This document shows, piece by piece, positions 1 to 7,551 of a DNA stretch of 56,132 nt. The stretch lies in assembly GCA_023433275.1 (NCBI GenBank), contig JAEZDN010000098.1:1-56132 (forward strand), read 5' to 3'. This DNA is from Verrucomicrobiota bacterium. Lineage in GTDB: Bacteria; Verrucomicrobiota; Verrucomicrobiia; Opitutales; Opitutaceae. Both the position numbers and the translations under genes were made by a program. Position 1 is the stretch's first letter; each line of letters opens with the position of its first letter. The notes beneath the pieces were generated by a model. It was not told the DNA's origin and did no database searches. It saw only the letters and a program-made list of their open reading frames with translations.

Positions 1-24
1 CCTTCCCCCCGCCCCGTCCTCCCC

Positions 25-1443
25 ATGAAACTCCGTCGCCTCCTCCCCTGCCTCGCCGCGTTCGCCCTCTCTCTCGCCGCGGCGGAAAAGCCCCGCGTCT
101 TCATCCTTACTGACATTGAGAACGAGCCGGATGACGCGATGTCCCTCGTCCGCCTGCTCACGTACGCGAACCAACTCGAGATCGAGGGGTTGGTCGCAAC
201 CACCTCCATCCACCAGAAAGCCCGCGTCGCCCCGCAGCGCATCCGCCGCATCGTCGAGGCCTACGGCAAGGTGCGCGACAACCTCGAACTCCACGAACCC
301 GGCTACCCGACCGGCGCTGACCTGCTGTCCCGCGTGACCGAGGGCCTGCCCGTGTACGGCCTGCAAGGCGTGGGTGAGGGCAAGGACTCGCCCGGCTCCG
401 AGGCGCTCATCACCGCCGCCGACCGCGACGACCCGCGCCCGCTCTGGGTGCCCGTTTGGGGCGGACCGAGCGTGCTCGCCCAAGCGCTCTGGAAGGTGCG
501 CGCCACGCGCTCGCCCGACGAACTCGCCCGGTTCGTTGGCAGGCTCCGCGTCTACGCCATCTCCGACCAGGACGATACCGGGCCGTGGCTCCGTCGCGAG
601 TTTCCCGGCCTGTTCTACATCGTCAGCCCCGGCTTCAACGAGGGCGGTGGCTATCACCACGCCACATGGAGCGGGATCAGCGGGGATTACTTCCATGGAC
701 GCTTCACCGGCGCGGACTTCCAACTGGTCACCAACGAATGGCTCGAGACCGCGGTCCGCCGCAAGGGCCCGCTCGGCGCCGAATATCCTCATTGGGAATT
801 CCTGATGGAGGGCGACACGCCTTCATTCCTCAACCTGCTCGACACCGGCCTCGCGTCACCCGACCACCCCAACTGGGGCGGCTGGGGCGGACGTTACGAA
901 CTCTACACCCCCGCCGCGCAGAAATGGCATGCCGCCCCCGAAACCCGTTCGATCTGGACCGATGCGCAGGACGAGGTGCTGGGCATGGACGGCCGCTGGC
1001 ACACCAGCAACCACGCCACGATCTGGCGCTGGCGCGTGGCCTGTCAGAACGATTTCGCCGCGCGCATGGACTGGACCATCAAGCCGTACGCCGCGGCCAA
1101 CCATCCGCCCGCGGCACGCCTCGGGCATGCCGACCATATCACCGCCAAACCGGGCCAAAAAATCGAACTCAGTGCGGAAGGGAGCACCGATCCCGATGGC
1201 GACGCCCTTTCCTACGAGTGGTTTTGCTATAAGGAGGCGGGCACGCTCCCTCTCTCCACCGGCCGTTCGGGCCAACCGCTCGCGATCAAGAATCATGACC
1301 AGGCGAAAGCCTCGTTCGTCGCGCCGCCCAACCGCATGCATCCATCTCGCGGCGGCACCGTGCACATCATCCTGGCCGTCACCGACCACGGCACCCCTCG
1401 CCTCACCCGTTACCGCCGGGTCATCGTGACCGTCGAACCCTGA
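25..1443 (+). CDS. Secreted Sde182-like (DUF1593) nucleoside-hydrolase-fold protein
   Basis: The 472-residue protein begins with a basic, then hydrophobic signal peptide (about residues 1-20), so it is probably exported. The mature part opens with a hydrophobic strand and DIENEPDD (residues 30-37), resembling the acidic metal-binding start of nucleoside hydrolases. This N-terminal block fits the DUF1593/Sde182 family, named from a cellulose-binding protein. From about residue 365 there is a C-terminal beta-sandwich region with DPDGDALSYEW, typical of PKD-like folds and of the Sde182 C-terminal domain. In polysaccharide degraders the family is thought to act on sugars, but its substrate is not established. 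The gene stands alone; a repeat element begins directly at its stop codon. The ATG at 25 is chosen because the signal peptide follows at once; only 24 bases of upstream sequence are available. Confidence 0.85.
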   Translation: MKLRRLLPCLAAFALSLAAAEKPRVFILTDIENEPDDAMSLVRLLTYANQLEIEGLVATTSIHQKARVAPQRIRRIVEAYGKVRDNLELHEPGYPTGADLLSRVTEGLPVYGLQGVGEGKDSPGSEALITAADRDDPRPLWVPVWGGPSVLAQALWKVRATRSPDELARFVGRLRVYAISDQDDTGPWLRREFPGLFYIVSPGFNEGGGYHHATWSGISGDYFHGRFTGADFQLVTNEWLETAVRRKGPLGAEYPHWEFLMEGDTPSFLNLLDTGLASPDHPNWGGWGGRYELYTPAAQKWHAAPETRSIWTDAQDEVLGMDGRWHTSNHATIWRWRVACQNDFAARMDWTIKPYAAANHPPAARLGHADHITAKPGQKIELSAEGSTDPDGDALSYEWFCYKEAGTLPLSTGRSGQPLAIKNHDQAKASFVAPPNRMHPSRGGTVHIILAVTDHGTPRLTRYRRVIVTVEP

Positions 1444-1445
1444 GC

Positions 1446-1590
1446 GGAAAGATGCAGTCGGATGTCGGGGCGCGACTTGATCGCGCCCTTTCCTCACTGC
1501 GGGAACCAAGGGCGTGGACGAGCCACGCCCCGACAACGGAACCGTGCGACCGCGCACGCTGCGGAATCGAGCCCCAACTGCATGGTTCCA
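1446..1590 (-). repeat. MITE-like palindromic repeat, copy 1 (reverse orientation)
   Basis: This is a complete copy of a dispersed element found repeatedly in the window. It has inverted ends: GGAAAGATGCAGTCGG on the left and, inverted on the right, ACTGCATGGTTCC. The core holds two GC-rich hairpins, one built on GGGGCGCGACTTGATCGCGCCC and one on GGGCGTGGACGAGCCACGCCC. Read on the minus strand it matches the copies near 10153, 23031 and 25133. It starts three bases after the stop codon of the upstream gene. The remaining bases up to 1771 show no gene. Confidence 0.8.
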
Positions 1591-1771
1591 GCTAAGGCCC
1601 TGCTCGAGCATCACGGTCTCCCGGTCGGGCGGGACCGCTGGTACCGCCGTTTGCAATTCACGGCTCGCCCTCCGCTCCTGCCACACCCCGCCGCGATTTA
1701 TTACGCCCGCTGTCCGCATTCCGTGATTTACCCGCGCGGGCTTCTGTTTTCTGTTTCTCGATCTACGAAAC

Positions 1772-2623
1772 ATGCGCTTTCACAAATACCACGCCCTCGG
1801 CAATGATTACATCGTGATGGACCCCGCCGATTTCCCTGGCTGGACCACACCGACGCTCGAGCAGATCCGCGTCATTTGCCACCGCAACTTCGGCGCCGGT
1901 TCCGATGGCATCCTCTGGGGGCCGCTGCCTTCGGCCAAAGCGCCGTTCGGCCTGCGCATTTTCAATCCCGACGGATCCGAAGCCGAGAAGTCCGGCAATG
2001 GCCTGCGCATTTTTTCCCGCTACCTCTACGACCAGAAGAAAGTCGACACCGCTCCCTTCACCATCGACACCCTCGGCGGTGTGGTCGAGGTCGTCATCCA
2101 GCCTGGCGGACAACAGCTCACCATCGAGATGGGCCACGTCAGCTTCATCAGCGACAAGATCCCCGTCGCCGGAGCCTCCCGCGAGGTCATCAATGAGAGG
2201 ATCACCATCCTCGACCGCGAGTTCACTTTCTGCGCCGCCACGATCGGCAATCCCCATTGCGTGATTCCCCTGCCCGCCGTCACGCCCGACTTGGCGCACA
2301 AGTACGGTCCGCATTTGGAGACCCACCCCAATTTTCCCAAGCGCACCAACGTCCAGTTCCTCCAGGTGCTCGACCGCGCCAACATCCGGATCGAGATCTG
2401 GGAACGCGGTGCGGGCTACACCCTCGCCTCGGGCAGCAGCTCCAGTGCGTCGGCCGCGGTCGCGCACAAGCTCGGCCTCGTGGACCGCAAGGTCACCGTG
2501 CACATGCCGGGCGGCCAGATCGGCATCGAGATCGGCGACAATTTCGCGATCAAGATGACGGGCCCCGTCACACGCGTGGCCGAGGGCACCCTCCACCCCG
2601 AGCTCTTCACCTTCAAGGTCTGA
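1772..2623 (+). CDS. dapF: Diaminopimelate epimerase homologue with both catalytic Cys replaced by Ser
   Basis: The 283-residue protein matches DapF along its whole length. Ordinary DapF interconverts LL- and meso-diaminopimelate in lysine and peptidoglycan synthesis. Substrate-contact motifs are present: GNDYIVMD (residues 10-17), NPDGSE (65-70), GNG (75-77), IGNPH (158-162), TNVQF (192-196) and ERGAG (211-215). The two catalytic cysteines, normally in CGNG and ACGTG, are not: the first site reads SGNG (Ser74) and the second ASGS (Ser220). The protein is otherwise intact, so this is not a decayed gene. It may be a low-activity epimerase, act on another amino acid, or be a non-catalytic paralogue with a normal dapF elsewhere. 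The symbol reflects homology only. The start at 1772 gives the standard MRFHKYHALGND N-terminus. A repeat fragment follows directly. Confidence 0.85.
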   Translation: MRFHKYHALGNDYIVMDPADFPGWTTPTLEQIRVICHRNFGAGSDGILWGPLPSAKAPFGLRIFNPDGSEAEKSGNGLRIFSRYLYDQKKVDTAPFTIDTLGGVVEVVIQPGGQQLTIEMGHVSFISDKIPVAGASREVINERITILDREFTFCAATIGNPHCVIPLPAVTPDLAHKYGPHLETHPNFPKRTNVQFLQVLDRANIRIEIWERGAGYTLASGSSSSASAAVAHKLGLVDRKVTVHMPGGQIGIEIGDNFAIKMTGPVTRVAEGTLHPELFTFKV

Positions 2624-2686
2624 GCCGGAGTCCTCCAGTTGGAATGCGATTCCGCAGCGTGCGCGGTCGAACTGCTCACCTGCCCC
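2624..2686 (+). repeat. MITE-like repeat, left-end fragment
   Basis: Directly after the dapF stop, GCCGGAGTCCTCCAGTTGG then ATGCGATTCCGCAGCGTGCGC matches the left third of the dispersed element (compare 23031). The two core hairpins and the right end are absent, so this is a truncated copy. Confidence 0.6.
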
Positions 2687-2687
2687 G

Positions 2688-2789
2688 TATCTGTGTTATC
2701 GGTGTTCATCTGGGTTGAACTGCGTGAGTCCGGCTGAGCGCTGATCGCGCCCTCCGACCGTTGTTTGCGCCTTCGCGCCTTTGCGTTTA
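2688..2789. other. Non-coding spacer with two low-complexity repeat-like phrases
   Basis: Two phrases, TATCTGTGTTATCGGTGTTC (2688-2707) and CGCCTTCGCGCCTTTGCG (from 2769), resemble short intergenic phrases I recall from other environmental bacterial genomes. No reading frame here looks coding. The identification is from memory and weak. Confidence 0.25.
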
Positions 2790-2837
2790 AGCACAAGCCT
2801 GGGGCGCCTGATTCCACCTGGCGTCTGATCAGGCACG

Positions 2838-2867
2838 AAAAAGCCGGAGCTTTCGCTCCGGCTTTTT
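2838..2867. terminator. Bidirectional intrinsic terminator
   Basis: The stem GCCGGAGC / GCTCCGGC (2843-2850, 2855-2862) has a TTTC loop and is flanked by five A on the left and five T on the right, so it can stop transcription from both sides. It lies just beyond the 3' end of the minus-strand redoxin gene and beyond dapF on the plus strand. Confidence 0.9.
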
Positions 2868-2891
2868 GACTATGGCCAATCTGAAATGGGA

Positions 2892-3509
2892 TCAGTTCGC
2901 GTACTTGATGTTGCAGCCGTAGGCCTTGGTTACGGCCTTCGCGACCGGGCGCCCGGCCTTGAGATCGGCGAGCGCCGCCTTCACGTAATTCTTGGCCCGC
3001 GCAATGTCGGCCGGATTGCCCGAACTGATGTCATCGATGCCCCCGGCATAAACGAGCGTGCCTTCCGGGTTCACCACGAAAAGCGTCGGCGTGTGCCGGG
3101 CATCATAGAGCTTACCGACTTTCCCGCTCTGGTCCCGTAGATAAGCGGTGAACGAAGCGTTGTTCTTCCTGCTCCAGTCCGTCACTTCCGGCGGATCGAA
3201 ATCGCCCTGCGCGCCGGCGTGGCCGGAGTTGATCGTCAACCAAACCACCCCCTCCTCCACCGCGGCCTTCTGCGTGGCCGGGATGTTGCCGCTCTTTTCG
3301 TAATGCTTCATCACAATCGGGCAGTGCGGATTCACCCACTCGAGCACCACCGTCCGGCCCTTGTACGCGGATAATGTATGCGGTTTTCCGTTGATGTCGG
3401 TCAGGGTGAAATCCGGGGCCGGCTGGCCAACCGCCGGCGCCGCGTGGGCGGCGCCGCAAAGGGCCATCGAAACGACCCCGACTAGGAAGAGCTGCGTAAA
3501 CGATTTCAT
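2892..3509 (-). CDS. Secreted redoxin-domain (thioredoxin-like) protein
   Basis: The 205-residue protein has a clear signal peptide (MKSFTQLFLVGVVSMALCGA, cleavage likely after AHA). An AhpC/TSA-redoxin fold follows, with PDFTLTDINGK early and NPHCPIVMKHY at the active site. There is one cysteine at that site in place of a CxxC pair. A second conserved-looking cysteine occurs near the C-terminus in YGCNIKY, the usual pattern of this exported redoxin subfamily. It probably acts in the periplasm in thiol-disulfide or peroxide chemistry; substrate unknown. The open frame extends far upstream, but that part is antisense to the next gene and lacks protein character, so the ATG at 3509 that begins the signal peptide is used. 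Transcription should end at the hairpin at 2838-2867. Confidence 0.88.
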   Translation of the reverse strand: MKSFTQLFLVGVVSMALCGAAHAAPAVGQPAPDFTLTDINGKPHTLSAYKGRTVVLEWVNPHCPIVMKHYEKSGNIPATQKAAVEEGVVWLTINSGHAGAQGDFDPPEVTDWSRKNNASFTAYLRDQSGKVGKLYDARHTPTLFVVNPEGTLVYAGGIDDISSGNPADIARAKNYVKAALADLKAGRPVAKAVTKAYGCNIKYAN

Positions 3510-3614
3510 GGCGTGGAGGGACCGCCGGACCCTAGTCAGAATCCGCGCCCCGTCAAAGCTCGGTTCGGGAGAATTGCGCGTTGCGGGATGGGGTGCACCC
3601 CCTAGCGTCCGCCT

Positions 3615-5102
3615 GTGACCGGTTTGATCACAGATTTCTTCCTGTTCTGGTGGGCGATCGTCTACTGGAACCTGCGCAAGACCTGGTTCCGGCTGCGGGG
3701 CGCCCATCGCGATTCCTGCCCCTGCCAGGTATTCAGTGATTCCGGCCATGCCCTCGACTCCCGCTGCAATGCGGTTACGCACTGGCGCAGCCCCGCGCGT
3801 TTCCGGCGCGTCTGCCCCCTGCTCACTGAAACCAAGGACGGCTGGCGCTGCGGCGTCGACGCCGAGCGGGTCCGCCCGTTCTGGGGCCGTGCCTTCCTGT
3901 TCGGCGGCGGGGCCCTGCTGGCCCTCTACCTCCTTGCGACCGGCGTCGTTTATGCCTTTCTCCGGACCGCCGATTACGAAATCAGTTATCTCACGGTGGC
4001 CTGGCCACCCCATTGGTCGGAGCTGCGCGGCTCGCAGGAAAAACTTTATGCGAGCCGGGCGCAGCAGGCCCTGACCCGAGGCGACTACGCGGAGGCCATG
4101 CTTTCCCTCCAGATCGTTTGCGAGATCAACCCCCGGAATTATGCGGCCGGCATCACGCTCGCCACGCTGTCGCAGATCGCCGGCCAACCGCACGTGGCCG
4201 AACACATCTACTCGCGCCTCATGCACGCCGTGCCCGACCAGCGGCCCGCCACGGCGCAAATCTGGATCCGCTCCCTGCTGGCCCGTGGCGACTATGCCCA
4301 GATCAAGCCCCTGGCGACCGCCATGCTGAGCGAGGATTCCGGGCGCCGCGAGGCCTGGCTGCACACCTTGCTTTTCGCCGCCCGTCACACCCGTGACCAG
4401 GGCGCCCTCGAGGCCCTGCTCAACCCTGCCTCGGGGCTGCCCGAGTGGTGCGTGGAGGTGCTTCGCATCGAATTGCAGCTCCTGCGCGGCCAACTGGACC
4501 AGGCGCTGCCCGCCCTGGTCCGGGTCCACGGTCGCCCGGGCAGCCCTTATTTGCCCTTCTTCCAAGTCGAGAAACTCATCGACCTTGGCCGCCATGAACA
4601 GGCCGCCGAAGTCATCAACGCCTACGGCCCAAGGCTCCCCCTCGAGGAGGCCACGTTCCTCCGCCTGCGACTCTACGGCGCGCAGAGCTGGGATTCGCTG
4701 ATGGCGCCGGAATACGACAACCTGCTGAGCTTCCCCATGACGCCGCGACTGGCGGCCCAGTTTTGCGCGTGGTTCGTCCGATACCAGGACGCCCCCGCCT
4801 TCGGGCGCTTCGCCGACCACTTCCAACTTCACGGTCCGCCCCTCAACAGCGAAACCCTTCCCCTTTACCACGCGACCTACCTGGGGGCGATCCTTTGCGG
4901 CGACAAGGCGCGCGCGGATCGCCTTGCCGCCACCATCACCCGCTTTACGGCTGCCAATGCCAAGGCCGTGCGCGCCCTGGGGGAGATGCTGGTTCACCAC
5001 GCCGATCCGCGCCAGACCGCCCGCCTCCTGCCGCTGGTGCCGCTCCCGGTCGAAGTGATCTACGCGATCCTCGACCGGCCGCCTCCGCCACGCAAATCAT
5101 GA
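3615..5102 (+). CDS. Membrane-anchored helix-repeat protein of the exosortase locus
   Basis: The 495-residue protein has a GTG start. Its N-terminus carries a hydrophobic stretch, then a cysteine-rich segment (DSCPCQVF, SRCNAV, RRVCPLL, WRCGVD) that could bind metal. A strong membrane segment (FLFGGGALLALYLLATGVVY) follows at about residues 95-115. The rest is alpha-helical and Ala/Leu-rich with TPR-like pairs such as ALTRGDYAEAMLSLQIV, probably a periplasmic solenoid. The stop codon overlaps the start of the exosortase gene in ATGA, so the two are probably translationally coupled. I do not recognise a named family. Position suggests an accessory or scaffold role in exosortase-dependent export or polysaccharide assembly; that is inference. 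Confidence 0.75.
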   Translation: MTGLITDFFLFWWAIVYWNLRKTWFRLRGAHRDSCPCQVFSDSGHALDSRCNAVTHWRSPARFRRVCPLLTETKDGWRCGVDAERVRPFWGRAFLFGGGALLALYLLATGVVYAFLRTADYEISYLTVAWPPHWSELRGSQEKLYASRAQQALTRGDYAEAMLSLQIVCEINPRNYAAGITLATLSQIAGQPHVAEHIYSRLMHAVPDQRPATAQIWIRSLLARGDYAQIKPLATAMLSEDSGRREAWLHTLLFAARHTRDQGALEALLNPASGLPEWCVEVLRIELQLLRGQLDQALPALVRVHGRPGSPYLPFFQVEKLIDLGRHEQAAEVINAYGPRLPLEEATFLRLRLYGAQSWDSLMAPEYDNLLSFPMTPRLAAQFCAWFVRYQDAPAFGRFADHFQLHGPPLNSETLPLYHATYLGAILCGDKARADRLAATITRFTAANAKAVRALGEMLVHHADPRQTARLLPLVPLPVEVIYAILDRPPPPRKS

Positions 5103-6715
5103 GCCGGTCCCCCGCCTCATCTTCCTCCCCGGTCGCCTCCCGCCTTCCCACCGGCATCATGGCCCTGCTGGTCGCTCTGGGCGCCATCGTCGTCGCCTAC
5201 TGCGTGCAGCTGTGGCCCGAATGGGTTCGCGACCCCGACCTGTCCCATGGCTATTTTGCGCCGATCGTGTTCGTGCTCCTCCTCTGGGAAAGCCGCAAAC
5301 AGGGCCCGTGGCGCTGGGTGCCGGCCAGCCCCTGGGCCCTCGGCGGGCTGGCAATCCTCCTCATCAGCGCCTTGAGCCTCGTGGCCCTGTCCGGTCTTTT
5401 CGCGGCCACCCTGGCTTGGAATCACGCGCTCGTCCTCTTCCTCCTCGCGGCCGCCCTCGTCTGCTTCCTCGCCGCAGGATTGCTCGTGCTGGCCGACGAA
5501 CGCGTCCGTGTGCTCCCCCTCAACTGGATCAGCCTCACCGCCCTCATTCTCTGGCCGCTGGTCGCGCCGCTCCCCGACGGCACTTATTCGCGCCTGACCT
5601 TCGGGCTGCAGAACTGGGTCACCAGCGCTGTCATGGACGCCCTGCAAATACTCGGCGTGCCGGCCCGTCAGCACGGCAACATCATCGAACTGGCCCGCAC
5701 CACGGTCGGCGTGGAGGAAGCCTGCAGCGGAGTGCGCAGCCTCATCTCGTGCGTGTACGCGGGGTTCTTTTTCGCCGCCTGGCAAATCCGCCGCCCCGCG
5801 CGACGCCTCGTGCTCATCATCGCCGCGCCGATCATCGCCCTCGGCATGAATTTCCTGCGCTCCCTCCTCCTCACCCTGCTGGCAAATGGCGGCACCGATA
5901 TCAGCGGCGCCTGGCACGATGTGACCGGCTTCGCGATCCTGGCCATCACCGCCGCGGCGCTGGCCGGGCTGGCCATCCTGCTGGAATCGCGCGAGCCCGC
6001 GGATCCCGCGCCCGCGACCGGACCCATCACCACGCCGCGCTCATCCCTGGCGCTCTTCTGGAGCGGCGCCGCGTTGACGCTCGGACTCGGCGGATTTTTC
6101 TTCCTGAACTCCCGGCCCGCCGCGCCATCCCCGAGCGGCGAATCCGAGGCGTTCGCCACCTTGCTGCCCGCGCAGGCGCCCGGCTGGCAGGTGGTGACGC
6201 CCGACGACCTCTACCGTTTTACCGCCATCCTTCACACGGACTACCTTTCGGAACGTACCTATCTGCGGTCGAACGCGACCGGCGAGCTCACGCAGCTGAC
6301 GGTCTATGTCGCCTACTGGCCCGCCGGGCAGTCCTCCGTGAGCCAGGTGGCCTCCCACACGCCGGATGCCTGCTGGCCCGGCTCTGGTTGGTCCAGCATC
6401 ACCGCAACCACCGACCGACGACAAGTCGTCGGCATCCCGAACCTGGAGGTGTCGCCCGCGGAATATCGCCTTTTCCAAACCGACCGTGGCAACGTCCAGC
6501 ACGTCTGGTTCTGGCACTTGTTCGATGGGCGCGTCATCGATTATCGCGACCCCTACTCCCTTTCCGCCCTGCTCCAGATCGCGCTCGACTACGGATTCAC
6601 CCGCCAGGGCAGCCAGTACTTTGTCCGCATCTCCAGCAACCGGCCCTGGTCCGATCTCGCCCATGAACCCCTCGTTCACGAAATCCTCGCCAACCTTGAT
6701 CGCATCGGACTCTGA
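5099..6715 (+). CDS. xrt: Exosortase fused to a C-terminal EpsI domain
   Basis: The 538-residue protein has about eight membrane segments in its first 300 residues, then an EpsI-type extracytoplasmic domain. The exosortase catalytic residues are all visible: Cys209 in EEACSG, Arg254 in NFLR and His273 in WHD. Exosortases are transpeptidases that cut C-terminal sorting tags, usually in bacteria making exopolysaccharide. The EpsI part (from about residue 340) shows LPAQAPGWQ and HTPDACWPGSGW, the family hallmark. Start chosen at the ATG overlapping the upstream stop (ATGA); the open frame continues upstream but is a shadow there. A 30-residue membrane peptide follows after three bases. No protein with an obvious sorting tag is encoded in this window, so its substrates lie elsewhere. 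Confidence 0.92.
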   Translation: MSRSPASSSSPVASRLPTGIMALLVALGAIVVAYCVQLWPEWVRDPDLSHGYFAPIVFVLLLWESRKQGPWRWVPASPWALGGLAILLISALSLVALSGLFAATLAWNHALVLFLLAAALVCFLAAGLLVLADERVRVLPLNWISLTALILWPLVAPLPDGTYSRLTFGLQNWVTSAVMDALQILGVPARQHGNIIELARTTVGVEEACSGVRSLISCVYAGFFFAAWQIRRPARRLVLIIAAPIIALGMNFLRSLLLTLLANGGTDISGAWHDVTGFAILAITAAALAGLAILLESREPADPAPATGPITTPRSSLALFWSGAALTLGLGGFFFLNSRPAAPSPSGESEAFATLLPAQAPGWQVVTPDDLYRFTAILHTDYLSERTYLRSNATGELTQLTVYVAYWPAGQSSVSQVASHTPDACWPGSGWSSITATTDRRQVVGIPNLEVSPAEYRLFQTDRGNVQHVWFWHLFDGRVIDYRDPYSLSALLQIALDYGFTRQGSQYFVRISSNRPWSDLAHEPLVHEILANLDRIGL

Positions 6716-6718
6716 CCC

Positions 6719-6811
6719 ATGCCCTTCTCCGTCACGAAACAGGAACGTATGATTCTCGCGGTGCTGACCCTTCTCGTGGTGCTGGGACTCATCGGCCTCG
6801 CTGTCCTCTGA
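6719..6811 (+). CDS. 30-residue single-pass membrane peptide behind the exosortase
   Basis: The ATG lies three bases after the exosortase stop and the frame encodes 30 residues: a short polar start (MPFSVTKQER) and one continuous hydrophobic helix (MILAVLTLLVVLGLIGLAVL) running to the stop. The arrangement, with no spacer, basic flank and clean transmembrane helix, is that of a real small membrane protein translated by coupling with the exosortase. Such peptides are easily missed by gene callers. Function unknown; it may be a small subunit or stabiliser of the exosortase. Confidence is limited by its length. Confidence 0.6.
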   Translation: MPFSVTKQERMILAVLTLLVVLGLIGLAVL

Positions 6812-6879
6812 ATCGGCCGCTTGCGCCCAGGGATTTCCTTCATGAACCACTGCGTCCGGCGCGCCTTCCTTCCCCGCAA

Positions 6880-7500
6880 ATGAACGCCTCCCCCGAGCCC
6901 CATGTGTCGCCTCCGCGCATTCTTCGGATCATGCCCTGGGTCCTGGCCGCCGTCCTGCTCCTCGTGGTCATGTGGCAAGCCGCGCAAATCCTCTCGTTGC
7001 GCTCAGCCAACCAAACCCTCCAGACGCAACAGCAGCTGGCCGACTTGGCCTCCGCCAACGCCAGACACCAGCTGGCGGAACGCTCCTTCCTCGCCGAGGC
7101 GATGATCAATGACCTCGGCCAGCGCCTGGGAAGGGCGGACAATTTCAACCGGCTCCGCATCGCCACGCTGCTCCCGTCGACCAATCCCATGCCCAGCGCG
7201 AGAGCGGTCGTCGTGTGGGACGCGGAACAACAAAACGGGCTGCTGCTGGCCGAGCACATGCCGCCCCTCCCGTCAGGCCACGCCTTCCATCTCTGGATCC
7301 TTGATCGCTCGTCACCCGAACCGATTCATTGCGGTGTCCTCACGGGCTCCGCTCGCATTCAACCCATCACGCCATCTCGCCCCGTGGCGACACCCGCGTC
7401 TTTCGCGATCAGCACTGGTCCCAAGGAATCGCCGGCCGATGCCGGCACTTCCTTCCTCCTCGCCGGTCCGCTCTCAGCCAATCAGGGCCCGCCGCCGTGA
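6880..7500 (+). CDS. Single-pass membrane protein with RskA-like anti-sigma periplasmic domain
   Basis: The 206-residue protein has a short cytoplasmic tail, one membrane helix (residues about 18-38), a Gln/Leu/Ala-rich coiled-coil-like stretch (about 40-75), and a small beta domain. The latter contains VVVWDAEQQNGLLLAEHMPP, PSGHAFHLWILD and a following hydrophobic block. This order is that of the extracytoplasmic domain of RskA-type anti-sigma factors. The usual cytoplasmic zinc-binding anti-sigma domain and a neighbouring sigma factor gene are both missing. It is therefore probably not a classical anti-sigma factor but a sensor or structural protein of the exosortase locus, lying 68 bases after the 30-residue peptide. 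The C-terminus is Pro-rich. Confidence 0.7.
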   Translation: MNASPEPHVSPPRILRIMPWVLAAVLLLVVMWQAAQILSLRSANQTLQTQQQLADLASANARHQLAERSFLAEAMINDLGQRLGRADNFNRLRIATLLPSTNPMPSARAVVVWDAEQQNGLLLAEHMPPLPSGHAFHLWILDRSSPEPIHCGVLTGSARIQPITPSRPVATPASFAISTGPKESPADAGTSFLLAGPLSANQGPPP

Positions 7501-7551
7501 TGGCAACTTGGCACTTGTCAGCCCCTCCTCCCCCGTAAGAATTCGCCGGCC

